64,000 nucleotides of DNA, from contig NZ_BAABAY010000002.1 of NCBI RefSeq assembly GCF_039537665.1, positions 310,001 through 374,000 of the forward strand, read 5' to 3'. This stretch comes from Gaetbulibacter_A aestuarii. Its GTDB lineage: Bacteria; Bacteroidota; Bacteroidia; Flavobacteriales; Flavobacteriaceae. The position numbers were made by a program, and so were the translations under genes. The notes under the pieces were generated by a model, which worked only from the letters and a program-made list of their open reading frames with translations, was not told the origin of the DNA and did not search any database. Below, in pieces: positions 57,763 to 64,000 of this stretch (position 1 is the stretch's first letter; each line of letters begins with the position of its first letter).

Positions 57763-60216
57763 ATGTTATATTTTATTGATGTTATTATTCCTGTGCCGCT
57801 TCAAAAGTTATTCACGTACCGTATTACTTCAGCGGAAGCAGAATTTCTAAAACCCGGTATGCGGGTTGCTGTACCTTTTGGCAAGACCAAAATTTACACA
57901 GGTATCGTACATCATATTCACAACCATGCACCAACGGCTTACGACGCTAAGGATATTGAGCAAATTCTTGATGAGAAACCGGTGGTGAATGCCTGGCAAT
58001 TAAAACTCTGGCAGTGGATTGCAGATTATTATATGTGCACGCTGGGCGATGTTATGCGGGCGGCCTTACCAAGTGGTTTTATTTTAGAAAGTGAGACCAT
58101 CATTGTAAAAAATGCTTCGAAAGAAATTAAAGATACCGATCTGGAGGATGATGAATTTTTAATTTATGAAGCATTGCACCATCAATCGTCACTCAAAATT
58201 CAGGATATTTCGAATATTCTGGATAAAAAACAGGTGCTCTCGGTTCTTAACCGTTTGATCGAAAAAGATGCGATTACGATTCAGGAGGATATTTATGAAA
58301 CCTATAAGCCAAAATTAGTTCGCTATGTGAAACTTCATAAAAATCATAATTCTGAAGTACAATTGCACAAACTACTGGATGAGTTAAGCCGCGCTCCAAA
58401 GCAACGCGAGGTGGTGCTGACCTTATTTTCATTGTCGGCTCAGACCAAAAAGCCTGTAAAAGTCACTGATTTGTCTAAGGCCAGTGATGCCTCTTCAACC
58501 ATAATTAAAACTCTTATCGATAAGGATATTTTAGAAGAATATTTCATTCAAACGGATAGAATACAATACGACGGGGAAGACAATGAAGACTCAAAAACCT
58601 TAAATGAATATCAAGCCACAGCTTTAGAAGAAATAAGATCTTCAAATGAAAAACATGATGTTACTTTACTTCATGGGGTGACGTCTTCGGGTAAAACAGA
58701 GATCTACGTTAAACTCATTGAAGAGACTTTAAAAAAAGGGAAACAGGTTTTGTATTTACTTCCTGAAATTGCCTTAACTACACAACTTATCACGCGTTTA
58801 CAGGATTATTTTGGAGAACAAGTAGCTGTGTATCATTCGAAATACTCGACACATGAAAGGGTGGAGGTTTACAATAATATTCTGGAAAATAAAACCAAGG
58901 CAAAAATTGTATTAGGCGCCCGTTCTGCCGTACTATTACCTTTCAGTAAGTTGGGATTGATTATTATAGATGAAGAACACGAACAATCTTTCAAACAATT
59001 CGATCCGGCGCCTCGGTACCATGCCCGTGATACCGCTATCGTGCTGGCCTCCTTTTTCAATGCGAAAACCTTGTTGGGTTCGGCGACGCCAAGTTTAGAG
59101 AGTTATTACAATACACAACAAAATAAATATGGTCTTGTAGAACTGAATTACCGATATAATAATGTGTTAATGCCGGATATTGCGCTGGTAGATTTGAGAG
59201 ACAAGTATAAACGCAAGCGGATGAAAGGTCATTTCAGTGACACACTCATCGAGGAAATGACGGAAACGCTTAAGGAAGGTTTTCAGGTTATTTTGTTTCA
59301 GAACCGTAGAGGATATTCTCCAATTATAACCTGCCAAACCTGTGGCCACTCACCACAATGTCCAAATTGTGATGTGAGCTTAACGTATCATCAATACAGA
59401 AATCAATTACGCTGTCATTATTGTGGTTATTCCATGGCCATGCAAATGAAGTGTATGGCTTGTGGTAGTCCGGATTTGGATAACAAAGGTTTTGGAACGG
59501 AGCAAATTGAAGCTGAGGTAAAACAGTTATTCCCTGATTTTAAAGTAGGCCGAATGGATCTGGATACCACGCGCGGGAAACACGGTTATGAAAAGATTAT
59601 TACGGCTCTGGAACAACAGGAGATCGATATTTTAGTTGGAACACAAATGGTCACGAAAGGACTTGATTTCAGACATGTGAAATTAGTAGGCGTTTTAAAT
59701 GCGGATAACATGCTGAATTTCCCTGATTTTAGGGCGCATGAACGCAGTTTTCAATTGTTGCTTCAGGTTTCGGGTAGGGCAGGGCGCACCAAGGAACGCG
59801 GTAAAGTTTTAATCCAGACCTACAACCCCTATCATACGATATTGCAGCAGGTATCCACCAATAATTATATCGGGATGTATCAGGAACAAATGGACGAGCG
59901 TTTTACCTTTAAGTATCCACCTGTTTATCGGCAGATCAAAATTACCCTTAAACACAAGGATTACAGTAAGGTGGAAACCGGAGCTATCTGGTATGCAAAA
60001 TCCTTGAGGCAAATTTTTGGCGACTTCGTGTTAGGACCAGAATCTCCGGTAATTTCCAGAATTCGTAACCAGTATCACAAAAATATTTTGGTCAAGATTC
60101 CTAAAAAGCAATCATTACAAAAAACTAAAGAAGCCATTATTAAAATTAATAACAGCTTCTTAAGTATAAAAGATTTTCGGGTGGTTAAAGTAAATTTAAA
60201 TGTCGATAACTTCTAA
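57763..60216 (+). CDS. priA: primosomal replication restart helicase PriA
   Basis: PriA reloads the replisome at stalled forks. The 817-residue protein has a DNA-binding N-terminal region (about 1-100, FIDVIIPVPLQKLFTYRI), a long middle domain, a helicase core with Walker A HGVTSSGKTEIY and the DEEH box (LIIIDEEHEQSF), and a zinc-binding insert CQTCGHSPQCPNCDVSLTYH followed by CHYCGYSM and CMACGS. The conserved GTQMVTKGLDF and QVSGRAGR motifs follow. It directly follows the YihY gene. Its stop overlaps that of the convergent LytTR gene. Confidence 0.95.
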   Translation: MLYFIDVIIPVPLQKLFTYRITSAEAEFLKPGMRVAVPFGKTKIYTGIVHHIHNHAPTAYDAKDIEQILDEKPVVNAWQLKLWQWIADYYMCTLGDVMRAALPSGFILESETIIVKNASKEIKDTDLEDDEFLIYEALHHQSSLKIQDISNILDKKQVLSVLNRLIEKDAITIQEDIYETYKPKLVRYVKLHKNHNSEVQLHKLLDELSRAPKQREVVLTLFSLSAQTKKPVKVTDLSKASDASSTIIKTLIDKDILEEYFIQTDRIQYDGEDNEDSKTLNEYQATALEEIRSSNEKHDVTLLHGVTSSGKTEIYVKLIEETLKKGKQVLYLLPEIALTTQLITRLQDYFGEQVAVYHSKYSTHERVEVYNNILENKTKAKIVLGARSAVLLPFSKLGLIIIDEEHEQSFKQFDPAPRYHARDTAIVLASFFNAKTLLGSATPSLESYYNTQQNKYGLVELNYRYNNVLMPDIALVDLRDKYKRKRMKGHFSDTLIEEMTETLKEGFQVILFQNRRGYSPIITCQTCGHSPQCPNCDVSLTYHQYRNQLRCHYCGYSMAMQMKCMACGSPDLDNKGFGTEQIEAEVKQLFPDFKVGRMDLDTTRGKHGYEKIITALEQQEIDILVGTQMVTKGLDFRHVKLVGVLNADNMLNFPDFRAHERSFQLLLQVSGRAGRTKERGKVLIQTYNPYHTILQQVSTNNYIGMYQEQMDERFTFKYPPVYRQIKITLKHKDYSKVETGAIWYAKSLRQIFGDFVLGPESPVISRIRNQYHKNILVKIPKKQSLQKTKEAIIKINNSFLSIKDFRVVKVNLNVDNF

Positions 60217-60908
60217 ATGTTATTTAACGCATCAACTAATTGGGTCTTTTTATTTCTACTTAGTGGAATTTCGTATGCCCCCACTTCCACGTTTTTACTA
60301 TTAAATCGGTCGATTTTGTCCAAATTCACAATGTAGGATTTGTGAATTCTTAAAAATTTTCCTGCAGGTAGTTCTGCTTCAAAAGATTTCATTGTAGATA
60401 AAACGACTAAGCTATTTTCTTCAGTAACTAATTTTACGTAGTCACCAAGAGCTTCGATCCATTTAATATCTTTAATGTACACTTTACGTTTTTTAAGATT
60501 ACTTTTCACAAAAATGTGTTCTCCATCTTCTTCACTGTGGTCCAGTGTTAAGCGATGTTGTTCTAAAGCTTTCTCTACAGAAATGTTAAAGCGTTCTTTT
60601 GTAATGGGTTTGTGTAAGTAATCGGTAGCATCATAATTAAATGCTTTAAAAGCATATTCTGTTTTACCGGTTACAAAAATAATTTGAGGTTTTTTGTTTA
60701 ATACGTCTAAAAGCTCAAAGCCATTTAAAACAGGCATTTCAATATCAAGGAAGATAAGGTCGACCTGGTGCGTATTTAAACCATTTTTTGTCTCTAGCGC
60801 GCTGCTGTACTCAGCAATTAGATTCAGAGCGGGGTGATTCTCCACTAATTTAACGATTGACAGCCTTTGGATCGCTGAGTCGTCTACTACTACACAGTTT
60901 AAAGTCAT
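60213..60908 (-). CDS. LytTR-type response regulator
   Basis: This 231-residue two-domain regulator has an N-terminal receiver (about 1-118, VVVDDSAIQRLSIVK, the phospho-acceptor Asp in LIFLDIEMPVLNGFELL near 54, the switch K in FVTGKTEYAFKAFNYDATDYLHKPI) and a C-terminal LytTR DNA-binding domain (about 130-231, FVKSNLKKRKVYIKDIKWIEALGDYVKLVT and FLRIHKSYIVNL). No LytS-type histidine kinase gene is adjacent, so it may be an orphan or may pair with a distant kinase. It converges on priA with overlapping stop codons and diverges from rpsF. Confidence 0.93.
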   Translation of the reverse strand: MTLNCVVVDDSAIQRLSIVKLVENHPALNLIAEYSSALETKNGLNTHQVDLIFLDIEMPVLNGFELLDVLNKKPQIIFVTGKTEYAFKAFNYDATDYLHKPITKERFNISVEKALEQHRLTLDHSEEDGEHIFVKSNLKKRKVYIKDIKWIEALGDYVKLVTEENSLVVLSTMKSFEAELPAGKFLRIHKSYIVNLDKIDRFNSKNVEVGAYEIPLSRNKKTQLVDALNNI

Positions 60909-60992
60909 AACATTTTATATTATTTCGGTTAAGATATCGACAATAGTACAAAAAATTACGTTAAAAACCAAAAAACATCGGTAAACTGTAGT

Positions 60993-61014
60993 TTTTAACA
61001 AAATTTTAACAAAA
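60993..61014 (+). repeat. tandem 11-bp A/T repeat upstream of the rpsF promoter
   Basis: TTTTAACAAAA occurs twice back to back (60993-61003 and 61004-61014), about 31 bases before the -33 element. The 11-base period places A and T tracts on one helix face, as in UP elements of ribosomal promoters. Confidence 0.4.
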
Positions 61015-61045
61015 CTTAGATTTGGAATTTTGTCCCTCGATTTTG

Positions 61046-61076
61046 TTGTGTAATATACAGAAAATAGTTATTTTTG
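61046..61076 (+). promoter_or_regulatory. putative promoter of the rpsF-rpsR-rplI operon
   Basis: TTG at 61046-61048 and TATTTTTG at 61069-61076 are 20 bases apart, a good match to the Bacteroidota consensus. The leader is about 30 bases, too short for the known S6-S18 leader structure. Confidence 0.65.
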
Positions 61077-61107
61077 CAGCCAATTTTTAACAATAAATTC
61101 AATTTTT

Positions 61108-61446
61108 ATGAATCATTATGAAACTGTTTTCATCTTAAATCCCGTTTTATCTGAAGATCAGATAAAGGAAACAGTTAAGAAATACGAAGATTTTCTTGTT
61201 TCTAACGGCGCTAAGATGATAGCTAAAGAAGATTGGGGACTAAAAAAATTAGCCTACCCAATCCAGAACAAAAAAAGTGGTTTTTACCACTTGTTTGAGT
61301 ACACTGTACCAGGAGAGGTGATTGGAGCCTTAGAATTAGAGTTCAGACGTGATGAGCGATTCATGCGTTATTTAACTGTAGCGTTAGATAAACATGCCAT
61401 CGCCTGGGCCGAGAGACGAAGAGAAAAACTTAAAGCAAAAGCGTAA
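61108..61446 (+). CDS. rpsF: 30S ribosomal protein bS6
   Basis: Ribosomal protein S6 binds S18 on the platform of the 30S subunit. The 112-residue protein begins NHYETVFILNPVLSEDQIKETVKKYEDFL and contains DWGLKKLAYPIQNKKSGFYHLFEY and the strand ending FMRYLTVALDKHA, all typical. It leads the rpsF-rpsR-rplI operon, with rpsR starting two bases after its stop. Confidence 0.98.
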   Translation: MNHYETVFILNPVLSEDQIKETVKKYEDFLVSNGAKMIAKEDWGLKKLAYPIQNKKSGFYHLFEYTVPGEVIGALELEFRRDERFMRYLTVALDKHAIAWAERRREKLKAKA

Positions 61447-61448
61447 TT

Positions 61449-61754
61449 ATGGCAACGACAACATCTATTGAACAACAGTCTAAAGGAAAAAAAGACGGAG
61501 AGATCAGATATTTAACCCCGTTGAATATTGAAACAAGCAAACAAAAAAAGTATTGCCGTTTCAAAAAATCAGGAATTAAATATGTGGATTATAAAGATCC
61601 TGATTTCTTATTGAAGTTTGTAAACGAACAAGGTAAAATTTTACCAAGACGTTTAACAGGAACCTCTTTAAAGTATCAAAGAAAAGTATCTGTTGCTGTA
61701 AAAAGAGCAAGACACTTAGCCTTGATGCCATACGTAGCAGATTTATTAAAATAA
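61449..61754 (+). CDS. rpsR: 30S ribosomal protein bS18
   Basis: S18 forms a dimer with S6 in the small subunit. This 101-residue protein has an N-terminal extension (TTTSIEQQSKGKKDGEIRYLTPL) and the conserved core KYCRFKKSGIKYVDYKDPDFLLKFVNEQGKILPRRLTGTSLKYQRKV. It has only one cysteine in the core, so it is the zinc-independent form. The usual flavobacterial form is similarly extended. Confidence 0.97.
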   Translation: MATTTSIEQQSKGKKDGEIRYLTPLNIETSKQKKYCRFKKSGIKYVDYKDPDFLLKFVNEQGKILPRRLTGTSLKYQRKVSVAVKRARHLALMPYVADLLK

Positions 61755-61767
61755 AATACCAATAACA

Positions 61768-62229
61768 ATGGAACTTATATTAAAACAAGACGTTGAAAAT
61801 TTAGGATTTAAAGACGATGTTGTAACAGTTAAGAACGGTTATGGTAGAAACTTTTTAATTCCACAAGGGCAAGCTGTGTTAGCAACGCCTTCTGCTAAAA
61901 AAGTATTGGCAGAGAACTTAAAGCAACGCGCTTATAAAGAGAAAAAGATTATTGAAGACGCAAACAAAACTGCTGAAGCTATAAAAGGATTGGATATTAA
62001 AATTGCTGCAAAAGCCACTGAAGGTGCTTCTGCCGGTGATAAATTATTCGGTTCGGTTACTAAAGCAGATCTAGTAGAGGCTTTCGAAAAAGAAGGACAT
62101 ACTGTTGATAAGAAGTTTGTATCCATTACCGGAGGAAATATCAAACGTTTAGGGCAATATAATGCCGTGATCCGTTTACACAGAGAAGTGGTTTTTGATT
62201 TCCCATTTGAGGTTATTGCACAGTCTTAA
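61768..62229 (+). CDS. rplI: 50S ribosomal protein bL9
   Basis: L9 is the elongated protein near the L1 stalk. The 153-residue protein has the N-terminal domain MELILKQDVENLGFKDDVVTVKNGYGRNFLIPQGQAV, the long connecting helix (about 40-75) and a C-terminal domain with GDKLFGSVTKADLVEAFEKEGHTVDKKF. It closes the operon 13 bases after rpsR, before a strong terminator. Confidence 0.97.
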   Translation: MELILKQDVENLGFKDDVVTVKNGYGRNFLIPQGQAVLATPSAKKVLAENLKQRAYKEKKIIEDANKTAEAIKGLDIKIAAKATEGASAGDKLFGSVTKADLVEAFEKEGHTVDKKFVSITGGNIKRLGQYNAVIRLHREVVFDFPFEVIAQS

Positions 62230-62245
62230 TAAAAAAACAAATAGT

Positions 62246-62277
62246 AAAAAAGCCTCAACCCATGTTGAGGCTTTTTT
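62246..62277 (+). terminator. terminator of the rpsF operon
   Basis: A 14-bp stem AAAAAAGCCTCAAC/GTTGAGGCTTTTTT with a 4-base loop, followed by T. Confidence 0.92.
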
Positions 62278-62304
62278 TATAATCAAATTTTTAGAGGGAT
62301 TTTT

Positions 62305-62775
62305 ATGAAATACAGACGATTAACAAAAGAACAATTTGAAGAATTACACCAGGAATTCATCAACTTTTTAGCTACGCAACAGGTGACTGCCGATGAATGG
62401 GAAAATCTTAAAAAGAATAAACCTGAATTGGCCGAAACCGAATTAGATGTTTTTAGTGACCTGATCTGGGAAGGTGTACTGAACAAGGCTGAGTATCTTG
62501 AACACATCGCACCACAACATTTGTATTTGTTTCATTTAGATGAAGAAGAAATGCACGCTATCGTTCTGAACATAAAAAATGACGCAGTTGATATTACTAC
62601 AGAAGAAGGTTACAACTGGCTTCGTGACAATTTAATGGACGAAAGCGTGGAGTTCTTACAAGCCGATAAACCATACACAGAAGACAAAAACCTTGATAAA
62701 TTCAAAATGATAGAACAAGGCGCGGTCATTACCAAGGGAGAATTATATGCTTATTTTGATAAATTGATCAATTAG
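62305..62775 (+). CDS. conserved flavobacterial protein (DUF6495-like)
   Basis: This soluble 156-residue protein begins MKYRRLTKEQFEELHQEFINFLATQQVTADEWENLK, then reads VFSDLIWEGVLNKAEYLEHIAPQHLYLFHLDEEEMHAIVL. This matches my memory of a small Bacteroidota-specific family of unknown function (DUF6495). It is acidic and mostly helical, without signal peptide or membrane segment. It lies between the rplI terminator and hisS. No function can be assigned. Confidence 0.7.
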   Translation: MKYRRLTKEQFEELHQEFINFLATQQVTADEWENLKKNKPELAETELDVFSDLIWEGVLNKAEYLEHIAPQHLYLFHLDEEEMHAIVLNIKNDAVDITTEEGYNWLRDNLMDESVEFLQADKPYTEDKNLDKFKMIEQGAVITKGELYAYFDKLIN

Positions 62776-62821
62776 AGTTCTCATTCTTAAAAAAAGCGAA
62801 ACCCAAATCAAATGAAAGACT

Positions 62822-62829
62822 TATTTTTG
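62822..62829 (+). promoter_or_regulatory. putative -7 box of hisS
   Basis: TATTTTTG matches TAnnTTTG, about 41 bases before the ATG at 62871. It sits in the same 16-base context as the nadC box. Confidence 0.45.
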
Positions 62830-62870
62830 TTTCAGTAAACATGGAATTTTAAAAAACACCTTACTTTCCT

Positions 62871-64000
62871 ATGGCTCAAAAACCCAGTATTCCTAAAGGC
62901 ACCAGAGATTTTAATCCGGAAGAAGTAGCAAAGCGTAATTATATTTTCAATACGATTCGCAAAACTTTTAAAACCTTTGGTTTTCAACCTATAGAAACAC
63001 CTAGTTTTGAGAATTCAGATACTTTGATGGGGAAATATGGAGATGAAGGGGATCGCTTGATCTTTAAAATTTTAAATTCTGGGGATTATTTGTCAAAAGC
63101 TGATGAAAAGGCTTTGGAAGAAAAAGATAGTAATGCGCTCACGTCTTCCATTTCCGAAAAAGCCCTACGTTACGATCTAACAGTACCTTTTGCACGCTAC
63201 GTGGTACAACACCAAAACGAGATAGAACTTCCTTTTAAACGTTATCAAATTCAGCCGGTTTGGCGTGCTGACCGTCCGCAAAAAGGGCGTTTTAGAGAAT
63301 TTTACCAGTGTGATGCCGATGTGGTAGGCAGCGACTCCCTTTGGCAAGAAGTAGAGTTTATTCAATTATACGACACGGTATTTACAGCTTTGAATCTTCA
63401 AGGTGTTACCATCAAAATTAATAACCGAAAGATATTATCCGGAATTGCTGAGGTTATCGGTGCTTCAGATAAACTCATCGATTTTACTGTGGCTTTGGAT
63501 AAATTGGATAAAATTGGTGAAGACAAGGTTAAAGAAGAAATGTTGAGTAAAGGGATTTCTGAAGCTGGGATCTCTCAACTTCAGCCTTTGTTCTCATTAT
63601 CGGGTTCTTTTGAATCTCAAATTCAAACCTTAAAGAGTATTTTAGCAAATTCCGCCGAAGGCAAAAAAGGCATTGAAGAACTAGAATTTATTGATAAGGC
63701 CATTTCAGAACTTGGATTGGCGACGGCAACTTTACAACTTGATGTTACTCTTGCGCGCGGCCTAAATTACTACACCGGTGCTATTTTTGAAGTTGCTGCG
63801 CCAGAGAACGTAGATATGGGTTCTATTGGTGGTGGTGGTCGTTATGATGATCTTACCGGTATATTTGGGATGAAAGATATGAGTGGTGTAGGTATCAGTT
63901 TTGGACTGGATCGTATTTATCTGGTTCTTGAAGCTCTGGATCTTTTTCCGGAAACTATCTCTAAAACCATTGATGTACTATTCATTAATTTTGGTGAAAA
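62871..64000 (+). CDS. hisS: histidyl-tRNA synthetase, cut by the window end
   Basis: HisS charges tRNA-His. The 376 codons visible run in frame to the window edge. Motifs are MAQKPSIPKGTRDFNPEE at the start, class II motif 1 near FGFQPIETPSFENSD, motif 2 in RYQIQPVWRADRPQKGRFREFYQCDAD, the histidine-specific LARGLNYYTGAIFEV, and motif 3 in GVGISFGLDRIYLVLE. The anticodon-binding domain lies mostly beyond the window. The enzyme is of the longer type common in Bacteroidota. The frame has no stop inside the window. Confidence 0.95.
   Translation, partial: MAQKPSIPKGTRDFNPEEVAKRNYIFNTIRKTFKTFGFQPIETPSFENSDTLMGKYGDEGDRLIFKILNSGDYLSKADEKALEEKDSNALTSSISEKALRYDLTVPFARYVVQHQNEIELPFKRYQIQPVWRADRPQKGRFREFYQCDADVVGSDSLWQEVEFIQLYDTVFTALNLQGVTIKINNRKILSGIAEVIGASDKLIDFTVALDKLDKIGEDKVKEEMLSKGISEAGISQLQPLFSLSGSFESQIQTLKSILANSAEGKKGIEELEFIDKAISELGLATATLQLDVTLARGLNYYTGAIFEVAAPENVDMGSIGGGGRYDDLTGIFGMKDMSGVGISFGLDRIYLVLEALDLFPETISKTIDVLFINFGE

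Noticed and set aside
61077..61107. Known S6-S18 leader RNA before rpsF
   Set aside because: The leader is about 30 bases, A/T-only and without the expected bulge or CCG motif.
1..64000. Defence system, prophage, integrative element, CRISPR, rRNA or tRNA
   Set aside because: No recombinase, transposase, cas, phage, toxin-antitoxin or RNA gene pattern was seen; gaps are short and gene content is housekeeping.

Overview
The window looks like core chromosome of a low-GC member of the Flavobacteriaceae (phylum Bacteroidota). Four things point there. Shine-Dalgarno sequences are largely absent. Many intergenic gaps carry the Bacteroidota-type -7 box TAnnTTTG, sometimes with a TTG or TTTG about 19-20 bases upstream. 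Several gene sets are typical of the group (kdsD-tatC-lptB, nusB-DUF1573-yajC, three SurA-like foldases followed by MoxR, purA-fur-relA/spoT, rpsF-rpsR-rplI). Several families are also typical (DUF3276 PUR protein, OstA-like protein, a cyclophilin-FKBP fusion, a five-unit DUF349 protein). I found no rRNA, tRNA, CRISPR array, prophage, transposase or conjugation gene. The first gene (DUF808) and the last (hisS) are cut by the window edges.

Layout. 1-3.5 kb: DUF808 tail, then a leftward envelope operon kdsD-tatC-AhpD-like-lptB. 3.7-11.3 kb: recQ, a dual-family prolyl isomerase, a DinB/YfiT protein, an acetyltransferase, a thioredoxin-fold protein, CsaA, an SBF transporter, an acyltransferase and the PUR protein. 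11.5-18.6 kb: ABC exporter, nusB, DUF1573 lipoprotein, yajC, pepT, pyrD and HMG-CoA lyase. 18.6-21.2 kb is the least ordinary part: a porin whose consensus promoter lies between two matching dyads, then an 82-bp structured repeat, then a flavinylation-motif protein and a four-helix membrane protein. 21.3-32.5 kb: guaB, two hypothetical proteins, three periplasmic foldases with moxR, aconitase and mazG. 32.5-36.3 kb: a proline operon (GNAT, small ORF, proC, proB, proA) with a long leader holding a short upstream ORF that has tandem proline codons. 36.4-51.5 kb, all leftward: DUF349 protein, aroE and two DUF368 transporters, a TPR protein, an aminotransferase, the OstA-like protein, a degenerate M23-like protein, purA, a Fur-family regulator, relA/spoT and rdgB. 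51.7-64 kb: a TPR lipoprotein, an acyl-CoA ligase, a ribosome hibernation factor, rlmH, nadC, a YihY protein, priA, a LytTR regulator, rpsF-rpsR-rplI, a small conserved protein and hisS.

How the genes fit together. The main themes are envelope biogenesis (KdsD and LptB for LPS, the OstA-like protein, TatC, YajC, SurA-like foldases, DUF368 lipid-carrier recycling), nucleotide metabolism linked to the stringent response (GuaB, PurA, RelA/SpoT, RdgB, MazG, PyrD), and proline synthesis. No complete new defence or mobile system is visible. The best leads are regulatory: the paired dyads at the porin promoter and the proline-operon leader. After these come the porin/flavoprotein/membrane-protein neighbourhood and the 82-bp repeat.

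Limits. All calls come from reading sequence and from remembered family features; no database search was run. Promoters are motif matches. Start codons were moved where a -7 box, an overlap with the neighbouring gene or the usual family N-terminus argued for it, and those changes are stated in each entry.
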